Positions 11,395-22,553 of a stretch of 64,000 nucleotides of DNA are shown here, piece by piece. Position 1 is the first letter of the stretch; each line of letters begins with the position of its first letter. The stretch spans positions 1,735,736-1,799,735 of the forward strand of contig CM018607.1 in the NCBI GenBank assembly GCA_009192285.1. The letters are read 5' to 3'. Source of the DNA: Morchella semilibera. Lineage: Eukaryota > Ascomycota > Pezizomycetes > Pezizales > Morchellaceae. A program made the translations under genes and the position numbers. The notes under the pieces were generated by a model. That model was not told the DNA's origin, did no database searches, and was given only the letters and a program-made list of their open reading frames with translations.

Positions 11395-12600
11395 ACTGAG
11401 TTGATGCTGGCAGACTGAGTTAGTACATATGATGGCTGAGTTTGCACTCTCTGACTGAGTTAAGTCGGCCGACTGATTTAATGTCCGACTGAGTTCAGTT
11501 GGTACTTGACTGAGTCTGCATCTGCCGGACTGAGTTTGGAAATTTTCAAGAGGTTGAGTGGACTAGACTTGTGCCGTTTGACTGAGCTAGATTGAGCCCG
11601 ACTGAGCCTAATTGACGGCTGCCTGAGCTGGGATCTGCCGGACTGAGTTTGGGGGGTTTGACTGAGCAAAATTGAGTATAATAATTGGTGACCGACCGAG
11701 CTTAACTGGTATCCGGCCAATTAAGCTGTGATGGATCCGCCCGACTGAGCTTAATTGACATCCGACTGAGTTTGTAACGCTTGACTGAGCTTAATTTGGT
11801 ACCCGACTGAGTCGGTCGGCATCTCCCGGACTGAGTTTGTATCTGCCGGACTGAGTCGACAACTGCCGGACTGAGTTTGCGAGATCCGACTGAGCTTAAT
11901 GGACTGAGTTTGCCCTATGTACCCGTTTTCAACTGAGTTGGGGGGATCCGTAGGACTGAGTTTGCTCGACATGGAACTGAGTCCGGTTGATGGCTATCGA
12001 GTCCAGCCAATTAACGTCCAACTGAGCCAATGCCTACCCCGCCAAACTGAGTCTGCACCCCGCCTATTAACTGAGTTCCCTTAACTGAGTCCCCTTATCG
12101 ACTGGTCGGTTTTGGCATTACCCCAAACTGAGCTTCTCTGTCTAATTGATTTGTTATGCAACTTGAACCCTTCTTTTCTAAGGGGAGGCGTGTAAAGTTA
12201 AAGTACACATTGCAACACACACGCATGCACGAGTTGAAGCAAAAGACAGCATACAGTAGCAAATATACGCGGAGAAGAGCAGTATACGTACCTGTCCCTC
12301 AAATCCGTACGAGATCGGCGCGACTGTAGGATGTACCCTCAAATTCTAGAGCTCACCACCACTAGATTGAGCTATGTACTGCACGACTGAGCCCAACTAC
12401 CCCCCGACTGAGTCGGGGTCTCGCAGAACTGAGTTTGTTCCATACGACTGAGTTAACCTGCGTGTTGAACTGAGTTTGTTGGTCCAATTTCGACTGAGTT
12501 CAGTCCAACTGAGTTCAAGTTGATCTAGTTACTGTCCGACCAATTAGCCCGCCCGATGTTGGACTGAGCTTGTGATCTCTCCTGACACCCAACTGAGCTC
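11395..12600 (+). repeat. Degenerate ~20-bp ACTGAG minisatellite
   Basis: I count 36 exact ACTGAG hexamers, all on the + strand, where about 0.3 would be expected by chance. The commonest spacing is 19-25 bp, and many larger gaps (40-45, 83) are near multiples, so the block is a decayed tandem array with a unit near 20-21 bp. The best-preserved stretch is 11740-11980, where units read roughly CCGGACTGAGTTTGTATCTG. Two tail variants alternate: ACTGAGTTTG and ACTGAGCTTAATTG; inverted fragments of the latter (CCAATTAA) also occur. A 259-bp interval (12127-12386) has lost the motif or carries an insertion. The unit is not a multiple of three, so the open frames across it are not protein repeats. 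Confidence 0.85.
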
Positions 12601-12640
12601 ATGCTACTCCACTAATCTGAGTCTACCCTCCATCACCCCC

Positions 12641-12662
12641 TCCTCCTCCTCCTCCTCCTCCT
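12641..12662 (+). repeat. (TCC)n microsatellite
   Basis: Seven TCC units just beyond the end of the ACTGAG array. Confidence 0.9.
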
Positions 12663-13276
12663 CGCTCTTTTTGCGACCTCTCTCTTAATTGAACTGCTAT
12701 TATGTATAAGCCCATCTAACAATCTTACCGATCCTATTAAGCATACTTGCCGATTCATGATCCGTCACTCGGTGATGTAGTAGAGTAGTTTGTCATGTTA
12801 TCCCTTGATTGATTGATACTTCATGTCATCCCTTATTTATCTATTTATTTATTTATACTCATGTTATCCCTTTGTCGGTAGGTATAAGGAAGCATCTCTT
12901 GTATCTAAGATTGATATGATAACGAAGTCTACTACCTTGTACTATTCAACTTACAAAAAGTCGGGTCATGTTTGGTCCCTATCGTCGTTGAAATCATATG
13001 TTTGACGTCACTCTATTCCGATAATAAAGGCTATATAACGCAAAACAAAGGCGTTAGAATATGAGATCCTATCCTCATGCTTCGATTATTAAATCCACTT
13101 ATCTCTTTTGACAAGTAACTAGCAAATTAGCAAAACAAAGTATTCATGAGCCGTCACTCGACCCAACAATTAATCCCAGCAAATTATCATCCATCGCTAG
13201 CTAGCTAGACCTCGACGTCAAACCCCTAAATGAAAAGTAAAAAAAAAAAAAAAATTAAAGATCCAACTCCTGGCCT
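12663..13276. other. Intergenic after minisatellite
   Basis: No gene seen. It contains a TTTAT-type low-complexity run (12836-12858), a 17-nt near duplicate (TTCATGAnCCGTCACTCG at about 12755 and 13144) and a poly-A run near 13240-13254 that lies downstream of the minus-strand WSC gene. Confidence 0.5.
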
Positions 13277-15452
13277 TCATACAGGAATAACTCGGATGGC
13301 ATCCACCCAGAACCTCGAAGTCTGATACCCGTACCCCGCATGTGTGCACGCCAAAGATAAACTTAGGCGACTCCTACCACCACTGCCTTGAACTGCTGCG
13401 ATCTGTCTCGTCGGTGCCCACGCATTGGAGAGATCACTGATGCTAACCGCAACCTGGAGACCGTCAAGAGAGATAATAAGACTACACGCCCGTGAGGATC
13501 TTTTTGTGAGGGCCGAAAAAATATAGCTCTGTCCAGCGCAGAGTATCAAGTCTTGTTGAAGTATCAGAGTTCCGCTCAAGGAAATCAAAGGTTCGAACCT
13601 TAAAACTAAGCTGTGGGGGTCAACCGATGCGATACCGTTAATTGTGGCAGTGATGGACGGGGAGAAAGCCATGTCCCATGAGGAAAGGGTTAGCGTATCA
13701 AGGCTTAGTTTATAGGGAAGCGCGGAGCAGGTGGAGGCGGAGGCGGCCGTAGTGCGAGTGGTGAACGTGGTGAGGCTTGTAGTGATACTGGAGCTGGCAC
13801 TCGTAGGGCGTGTGGTGCCACTAGGATTAACCATGGTGGGAAGAGCAGTACCACTGGGGCCCGGACCGATAGTACTGCCAGAGGGACCAACAGTGACAGT
13901 AACAACTATAATGGCGCCACCTGGGGCGGTAGAGCCACTGGGGCCAACGGTATTAACCGTAGGGTTAATAGAGGCTGGGTCAATGATTGTAAGACTGGAA
14001 GTTCCGGTGGGGTTTGTGGCACTACCACTAGGATTAATCCTAGCGGTAGTTGGGTTGATCATGCCGGTGAGACTGCTAACAGCCTCATCGGTACTGAGAA
14101 CAGTAGGATTTATTGTGTTGGTTGATCTGATAATATCAGTTCTGCTTTAATTTAATGTTAATTAATTATAATAAGAGATAAGGGAGGAAGGACCATACCC
14201 AGTAGTAGTTGCTGTATTGATTTCCTGAGTAGGAGTAGCAGTTATAGTTGATGTAATAGTCACAGAGGCCGCGGTAGTGGCGACGGTAATAGTGGTTCCA
14301 ACGTTAACTGTAACTGTCTGCTGGGCTGTAGTGATGGTCCTAGTAGTAGTTGTAAAAGCGGTGATCGTTTCGGTCACTGTACCGACTAATCCTACGTCTG
14401 CTGTGACCGTTACGCTGACAATTTGAGTGAGAGTCTCAGTTGCGGTTAGTAGAGTGCGGGTGACCGTGAGAATACCCTCTGTCTCTGTTACGGTAACTGT
14501 AGGAATCACTTGAGATGTTCTGGTCACGATGGCGGTGTTTGGCCCTTCTGTGATCGTACGTATTGCTGTAGTAACTGTTTCAGTTACAGGAAGGGTTATA
14601 GTTCTAGTATATGTGCCTGTAGCGGTAACAGTGTTTACACTTGATCGGGTGACCGTACTGGTGATAGTTTCTCTTGAGGCAACTGTTCTAGTTCCAGAAA
14701 TTGTGATCGTCCTAGTGTTGGTAGTCGTAGTAGTGGCAGTCACCACCAATGTTGAGGCCACACATGCTGTACTAGTGCCTATACCAGTACCAGTACCTGT
14801 GTTTATAGACGTCTCCGTACCTATGACTGTATTACCAACAGGTATAGTACTAGCTGTAGCTGTGCCAGTAGCCGTACCATTACAAGTGCTCGTATTCGGA
14901 TTTCTCCACCATAGTTGACCCCTACCAAGACATCGATATTAGTTAATGTCACAGAGTTATTGAAGTTTTATTTAATTAGTAGTAGAACTCACTCTGATCC
15001 TCCACCACATGGCTGATAATTAGTGTATCCCTGTGCAGCAAGTCTACACTCTCCCCCAGCGCCATAATTCAGATTATTACCACACCAGCACTCACTTCCA
15101 CCAGTCAGTCAATGGCCTCACCCATAAAAAGCGACGAGGTAACTTACTTTGGGAGCTTAACCAATGCATATTCATATTCACCACATAAATCCAAGCAACT
15201 TTCTGTGGTCATGCGTGGATCAACAAAGTAAAACGGCAGGATACTCGATCCATCTGACCCCTCAGTACAGCACCCAAGGTTCTCCCATCCACAATCATCT
15301 GGATTCCCAACGCCATAGGAAGGGGGGCCATCTGCGCGGGGGATTAGAGATGCAAGAGTGGGACTGGTAAGGAGAATGAGTAGGAGGGGGATGAGGTAGT
15401 TCGCTTTCTGGATAGGGAAGATATTGAGAATAATATCCATTGCAATATTCAT
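13277..15452 (-). CDS. WSC-domain, Thr-rich cell-surface protein
   Basis: Four exons on the minus strand, 15452-15148, 15094-14993, 14921-14199 and 14141-13277 (664 aa); introns 53, 71 and 57 nt, all phase 2. An N-terminal hydrophobic signal (about residues 18-36) is followed by a WSC carbohydrate-binding domain: LGCCTEG, MTTESCLDLCG, YALVKLPNECWCGNNLNYGAGGE read across two splice sites, then QPCGGGS. A WWRNPNTSTC linker leads to about 220 residues of Thr/Val/Ile mucin-like sequence (TVTxT-type repeats), a Pro/Gly/Ser segment with VGPSGST and NPSGT units, and a C-terminal domain of about 150 residues with few Cys. There is no C-terminal hydrophobic tail, so it is likely secreted or wall-bound rather than a WSC sensor. 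An alternative ATG at 15440 has a good context. The C-terminal domain is unrecognised. Confidence 0.88.
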
Positions 15453-15526
15453 ATTTGCTCGATGTGAGAAGAGATGAGATGAGATGTGATGTGGGGAATG
15501 GTTTTCGGAAGTGGGCCATCTAGGGG

Positions 15527-15534
15527 TTTTTATA
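15527..15534 (-). promoter_or_regulatory. TATA box of the WSC gene
   Basis: TATAAAAA on the minus strand, about 75 bp upstream of the ATG at 15452. Confidence 0.55.
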
Positions 15535-17131
15535 CCCAATACTTGACGAAAACACATGTACACTACTTGAGTACATGTCACCAATTTCGCAATATACCAT
15601 ACGTAGACGGAATTTCCATATGTCCGCGAACATACAACGTATGTAGGTTGCACATACATGTAGGTTAATGTACGTGTAATATTTATACGTACACGTACAC
15701 GTATATAAGTCTATGGCCGGAGGTTGGTACATATTACAGCTCGAATCTCTGGTAGCCCCGAATTTGGTATTATAAATACAAGCACTTTATTTCCACTGAC
15801 ATATTAACCCAGCAGTACAGATCTCAATATCGCTATGTACAAGTAGTATTAGTGTATAGATTCAGTCGTTTCGGTGCCCCGTAAATCAGTCTCCCCTCCC
15901 CCCCCCCTTCCTTGGGGGTACGGATCTGATTCTTTCTGACACCTGGCGTCTTAATTAACCTCAATGACTGGTGCAGTGAATTGTCTACTCCTCAGAGTCA
16001 CCGGATCAACCATTCAGATGGATTCACTCTGCGTATATCTTGATATGTACACGATTCACAGATCTGATCGACGAAAGCTTGGGGACGGACTACATGTAGA
16101 TTTACTTAAAAAACGAGCTCGATGGTCATGGTTGTACCTGGTACCCTGAGTTGGTTGGAAAACGGATTATAATTACGGGATTATGAATAAATAAGGTAAA
16201 ACAAATCAGCTAGGAGTCTACATCATACATACAAATCTTACAAACCCAGGTTCGCAGGCGCTCAGGAAATCACTATCGCCAACAGGCTACATGTATCAAC
16301 CGTATGTCGTCCAATTTTAAGGCAATCAAGCAAAATTACATGCATACAAAACTAAAATCTATGCGCAAGCTGTCCCCTTCAAGATCGAAAGAACACCAAC
16401 CGACCACCCACGCTATAAGTAAATGCCTGCACATGTAAGAAGTAGGTACATGTAGTCTCAGCGGTCCTGTTAGAGTCACAACCCTTGTACATAAACTCCA
16501 AATTACATGTATGTATGTACATATTGCTTATCTAGCTAACGGGTGTAACTGAATATCCCTGGGGAAATCATGCGTGTGACAATGAGCTTCAATATTGTTA
16601 TAACGCTATATCGCCTTGGGTGCAATGTATATACATGTATACATGTAATGATCTAGACCTCTGCGAGCACCCGGGTCCAGGAGTTATGTATATCAATTCT
16701 CTAGTCTCGCGCAGTGACATACAATTGTCTCAATATTGGACATATTGTGTGGGTGCATATACCGATCCGAAACCTTCATGAAGGATGTTTGTATTAAGTC
16801 TCTACCATTAACATTTTGTTCCAGTTCTCCAACAATCAATTCCAAGTGCATACTTCCTGCCGAACCGACTTTACTGCCAAGGGACTGTATTTACTGATAC
16901 ACCACGTGGGGAATAGGGAATTGCAAGGGACCACTAGCTCCCAACCAAAAGAATTGGTTATGAAGAGAAAGAAATAAATGTAAAATGAACTAAGTTACCG
17001 CCCCAATTTTTCAACAGATCAATATAAAATTACATGCAATGTGTTACAATAGGAATATGACCAACTCCATAATTGTCCGCGATCCATGCCCCTATCATTT
17101 TCTGGTGGCACCTCTCAGCGCATAGATGGAC
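15535..17131. other. Intergenic, rich in TACATGTA palindromes
   Basis: No gene seen. Seven perfect TACATGTA palindromes lie here (about 15655, 16090, 16290, 16448, 16503 and a close pair at 16631-16640), plus several near matches. A TACGTACACGTACACGTATA stretch lies near 15685-15705. Confidence 0.5.
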
Positions 17132-20100
17132 TCAGGCGAGCAGGTACTGCTTCTTCATCATCTCCCGTCCCTTCCTTCCCACACAAACACCATGCTGGCC
17201 AACGAGACGGCTTTGGTTTTGAGCTTGCGATGGGCTAGTGAAGCCACGATTACCGCTCACGGAGCCGTGATTTATGGAACTTGGTGGGGATCGATGTGCA
17301 GTCATGTCTGTGTGCGCTGGACTTTTGAAAGATTCAGAACTAGAGGCGACAACTTTCCGCCGGTCGGCTGCCGGGACCGTCATTGAATCGATGTCGGAAA
17401 GACCCATTAGACCCCCCTCAGTTGTGGTTGTTGCACCAGTCTCGTCCTCATGCCGCTGGTAGGTCGTGTTTGTATCGGAGCTATCATTAACACTGCTGTT
17501 TACCCCATCCGTCACTGTGGGTGGAGGCGGCCAAGATAATGTGGTGCTCTCAATGGGCACATCCGTTGCACTGAGCCCAGGAGTACGAGTAGTAGTATCA
17601 TCACGTGAGTCGTCCGTAGATGTTACTACGGATTCATCAACCTGGCTTTCAGTGATATTACCCATTGTCGCACTTGGTTCAGGGACGCGAGACGCATCGT
17701 CATGAGAGTATTCTGTGGGTCCCTCTGTGTGACCTACAGATTCATTGATACTCTCTGCATTATCATCGGGCTCTTTTTTTATACCCAGTATCAGCACAGC
17801 TATCTAGTTTGCGAGAAGAGGGGGAGGTTTACTTATTGACTTGAGATATTCAACAATATCCAATTTCTTCTCAATAGTCGCATATTCCAACACATTCGAG
17901 CCCTTCTTATCAATAACCTTTGGGTCTGCTCCATTTTCACACAGCAATTTTACACTAGAAAGATGGCCTCCAGCAGCGGCGTAGTGTAGCGCAGTTCTCC
18001 CACTGTCCTCGGTTTGAACGTTCGGATCCGCACCGTGTTCGAGAAGTGCTCTGATGCTATGGTCCCGACCTTCTCCTGCTACGTGATGCAGCGCGGTCCA
18101 CCCTTTTCTATCCTTAGCGTTGCTGTTACAACCATTCTCGAGAAGCACTCGGATGCTGAAATCGTGCACAACTTGGCTTGCTACGTGAATTGTGATTCGT
18201 CTGATATTTTCTTCCATATCCCCCCCATTTTCAAGCAACTCCTTGATTGCAGACCCATCCGCTCCTTTAGCTGCCATGTGAAGCGCGGTATCGCCATCAC
18301 TACTCCGAGTACTTCCGCTGCATCCATTTTGAAGAAGTGTCTCAATGGTGGTATGATGGCCAGCAAGCACAGCGAGATGGAGTGCGGTCCATCCGAACTC
18401 ATCCTGAGCTTCCTTGTCATAATCTTCTGAGAGAAGCGTCTTAATTATGTGGTCACGGCCTTCGTGTGATGCTATGTGTAACGCTGTCCGTCCTTTGCTG
18501 TCTCTAGCATGTCTATCACAGCCCCCTTCAACCAGCAATTTGACGGTTGTATCTTTCCCTGAACGGGCAACGAAATGGAGAGGTGTTTCTCCAAGATTAT
18601 CCCGGGCATTAGCATCACACCCGTAATGTAATAGAACCTCCATAGCAGCCTCGTGCCCGGCGTAGGTTGCGACATGCAATGGCGTTAGCTGTTTTTTGTC
18701 GCGGAAATTTATCTTTTGGCAGCCTTTCTGGAGAAGGGCTTCAAGTATATAATCGTGCCCAAGTTCTGCGGCTATGTGTATCGAAGTCCGTTCTTGGCCA
18801 TCTAGGCTATCCCCATGGCATCCATGATCTAAAAGCATCCGAATGATGGATAAATGTCCTTTGTAACATGCTAGTCGCATTGGTGTGCGTTCCTGGGTGT
18901 CTCTTACTTCGCAGTCTGCGCCTGCCCGAAGTAAACGTCTCGACAGTGCTATCATGTCCAGCATCCGCAGCAAGGTGTAGAGGGGTCATTCCCATAGCAT
19001 CGCGGGCGTTTTTATCACATTTATTGTCAAGCAGTGCCTGAACGACAGAATCGTTACCGGCCAGGGCAGCCACATGAAGCGCTGTACGGAAGTCATCATC
19101 TCGAGCTTCTACTTCAAGTCGCTTCTGGAGAAGCACCGAAATGCTACTATCCCTTCCTGCCTGCGCAGCAACGTGTAGGGCCGTACGACCAAGCTTTGCC
19201 TTACTCTTTCTATCGTTCTTATCCTGGATTAAACCTTTGATGACAGGATCGCGGCCCAGGCGACTCGCGTAGTGCAATGCAGTTTCCCCTTCCAGGTCTC
19301 GCGCCTGTCTATAACAGCCATTTTCCAGAAGCATGTCGATCACGGGAAGATGGCCAGCGAAAGCAGCAATATGCAAAGGGGATCTTTCGCATTTATCCTT
19401 GGCCTCTGTGTTAGCCCCGCTTCTGATCAATGCCTTCACTACGCTTTCACTGCCAGCGTATGCCGCAACATGCAGCGGGGTCCACCCTGCATTGCTCTGC
19501 ATCTCGATTTCGGGGCCCTTGGCTAACAGTATTAGATTGACGATAGAATCATGTCCCGAGAAAACTGCGGTGTGCAGAGCGGTATATCCATCTCTGTCTT
19601 GGAGTTTTGGATCTGCCCCATTTTTAAGAAGAAACTCGACCATATCATCATGGCCCTCATGCGCCGCCCAGTGCAAACCAGTATATCCGTGAATATCCGG
19701 CAGCAGGATTTCCAATGTTCCAGCCTTAAATAGCTCCTGAGCAACCGAAACAAGGCCAAACCTGGCCAAGATATTGATGGTTGGGACAGTTTGAGGGTTG
19801 GTTCTCCAACTCTCTGCCATTCGTAAGCTTGTGGCGCCTGGGTCTGGTGAGCAAAGCTTCAACCACTTGAGGCGGAAAGGCATCTTTTCGTCACAAAGAA
19901 CCCGTACTAGCTCTAGTAAATTGACATCGTTGATAATTCCGATTTGGCGGAGGTGGTAGGCCCAGTATGTTGCGGCGTAAAGAACGAAGGCACTGCCTGA
20001 TGACTGTGCCAATGCGGCTTCCGATTTCATTTGCGGTGATTGATTATTGCGTGCTACCCCATCCGATTCCTCGAAAACATCGGCAGGGCGAAGCATCGAA

Positions 20101-22553
20101 ATGTATCTCACACATGCAGTCGCAATGGAGTAATTGGACTTAACAGGGTCGATATAGAAGAGGAATGTTTCGGGTTTAAATGATAACGGATCTTTTAAGA
20201 AGTCCATCGCTGATCTGTGGACTAATTGGACTGTTCCCTCGGATATCTTGAGCAAAGGACCACAGTGAAGCCGAAGGTGTCGCTTGATATCAGTAGAAAC
20301 CTTGCGGATAACGGGCACCAACGCCCCATCATCGGGCTCTATTGCCAGAGCAAGAGCAATCTCAGATAAGAGCAGCGGGCGACTGGCACAGACAAGGTAC
20401 ATCAAAATTTTGGTTGCTGTCTTCTGTCTTCTGGCAGGTATTGCCTCTAGAATATTCTCGTAGGTACCCTCCAATGTCCCTGGTATACTTCGAAGTACTT
20501 TCTCAAGATCGTCCTCGGCAGACTCGGGGGGTTCTCGAAGAATGCCAAGGACTAATGAAGCCCACAAGAATGACCCATTAGCCCGTGCAATAAGTGTAGA
20601 CTCAATCATCGAGGTCATGTCATTGCGCTCTGACCACAGATGCTTTAACTCCCCGAGCTCTGCGTGCACCACCCCGGTGATGTCCCTGTTTATTTCATGG
20701 ATATCCAGCTGGATCGTATATCCGTATTTAAGGCCATGAAAACTGCTATGAATTGTTTCTTCAGGTCGTCCCACCATGATAACCTTGAGAAACTGGGTGT
20801 CATGAGAGTCTTTTGTTCTTTTTCTTTCAATTATCCGTTTGAAGAGCCGGATAAGTTGTCTCCTTGATGATTTCTCACATTCGTCAAAGCCATCAATCAC
20901 ACAATATATATTCCCCATATTTATATCGAAACAAACTTTCTCAAAAATATCGCATAGAGTTGCGAAAGAAAGGTAAATTCGGGATCCCATGGATTGGTAA
21001 TAAGGAAGGGCATGTTTTTGTAATAAGAACGGATGGGCAGTGAAGACTTGGTGTAAGATGGCTTGGAGAATAGCCTCGCCAGTATTTGCCTTGCCATTCT
21101 TTGTATCGCAGAAAAAGTAGCATGAAGTTGACGGGATGCTGGAGCGAAATTCGACCGCATTCAATTGGTCAATAATATATGAGGATAGGACCGTCTTCCC
21201 GCACCCTGTTGGGCCAGAAACCCACAAGGCAACTGAATCTTCCCCAGTGACCCAATTAACGAAGACTTCTTGCTGTGAAAACCATCGACACGTCCGTGGT
21301 CCTCGATTGGGTATTTGATTGCGGCGGGCGATATAATCCGACGTCCAGAAATACTGTAAACAGCCTCTCTCTTTTCTCAGAAAGTACTAGTGGAAGAGAC
21401 AACCAATTAGCTTTTTTTTATAAAAAAAAACAGTATTTCGTCGGAGTGCCTACCTTGAGGCACAGTGCCCTGTTTAACCAAGTCCTGTAAAGCCGAGGCA
21501 AGTCCCCGATAATGTGGGTCATCAGCTGATGGAAATTTGGGCAACGAGCGATGGTCTCCCACGATATTGAGCGTCTTTTCGCGGTCTCCAATATTCAATT
21601 TTGTCGACGTTGGTGGAACCACTAGTGTACTCTTCCTATTGCTGCGCGGTATTGACGTCTTTTCTGACTCGTTGACCGTAAGAACAGAGAAGCCTTCGAG
21701 AAACCCAAAGGCGCGGACGGTAGCTTGTATTGAACGGGAGTCCTCAATAAGGTCTTTGATGCTTGTCGCGCCGAGATCTGTCACAACTTGAGCGATCCTG
21801 CTAATACGCTTTGCTAGCTTGGCAATATCAGCGCCATCGTGAGGTACACCCATAAGTACCACGCCACAGGTCGACTGAAGAACCATGTTGTATTTTTCTT
21901 TCCTTTTTGCGATCGTGAGAGCCTAAGAAACGTTAAACTGGGAATTGCACAGTCCGGCTGAAGAGATTTTACTTTCTTGATAAGGAGCCCTCCTATGCTG
22001 TGCCCAATAAATATTATTGGTCTTTCTTTCTCCTACGGACCTTTAGCGAATATCCGGGAGAATGGACATATAGTGCAGACCTCCATTGATAGGCGGCGGA
22101 ATCTGAGCTCGCTCAAAAGATTCTCCGCTTTCTCCATTATATCCATAACACTTTTACTACTGACCAGGCCTGAATCATATCCGTAGGTCATGACACGAGC
22201 ACCTGGGAGATCGGTCGGAAGAAAATCCCGGAGCCATAGTTTTCCGGATGAATCGTGAGTCCAAGTTCTCGTCGAATGTCCTGCCAGACCATGAACCGCA
22301 ATAACACTAAACAAAGGGTGTCCATCAGTGCAATCCCCCAATATACGAGCCGGTTCGAACGATTGTGGGTGTATATCGAACGTTTCCGAAGTGCGCGACT
22401 ACGAGCGCACACCACACAATCGCACTGGATGGGGTTAAACACAGGAAAACTGGGGCAAAACTTACTCCACTGCTTTATTACCGTGTTCCTGGCTTATTGA
22501 GAAGTCACTCTGAGTGGGATGTAGAGTCTTGAGTCCATATGAAGTTTGCGCAT
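17132..22553 (-). CDS. NLR-type protein: hydrolase-NACHT-ankyrin, one frame break
   Basis: Minus-strand exons: 22553-22509 (uncertain first exon), 22398-22081, 22032-21973, 21922-21454, 21370-17833 and 17754-17132; introns 110, 48, 50, 83 and 78 nt. The product (about 1,680 aa if the single extra base near 18933-18935 is discounted) starts with an alpha/beta-hydrolase domain (VIAVHGLAGH, FIGHSIGG nucleophile elbow near residue 133, VLMGVPHDG). A NACHT NTPase follows with Walker A WVSGPTGCGKT (about 347-357), Walker B YCVIDGFDECE and VIMVGRPEE. About 19 ankyrin repeats come next, then a 205-residue Ser/Thr/Asp-rich tail. This is the fungal NLR design tied to heterokaryon incompatibility or non-self recognition. 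The frame break falls inside ankyrin repeat 8: the repeats before it read in one frame and those after it in another. Elsewhere the frames splice cleanly. It could be a recent pseudogene, a truncated allele or a sequence error. No in-frame ATG exists in the 22398 exon, so an upstream exon is needed. Confidence 0.85.

Noticed and set aside
11478-11972. Minus-strand frames with LSPAD-like repeats
   Set aside because: The repeat unit is about 20 bp, not a multiple of three, so the apparent peptide repeats change frame; this is the minisatellite.
11395-12600. CRISPR-like array
   Set aside because: Core repeats are 6-14 bp with irregular spacers, no cas genes are present and the genome is fungal.
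17754-17832. 33-nt intron ending at TAGATAG before the NLR tail
   Set aside because: It keeps the frame but is too short for a fungal spliceosomal intron; the acceptor at 17755 gives a 78-nt intron with a branch site and the same frame.
18973-21227. Two separate ankyrin genes instead of one
   Set aside because: The ankyrin repeat is split exactly at the frame change, the frames overlap, and no promoter or start lies between them; one broken gene explains the data better.
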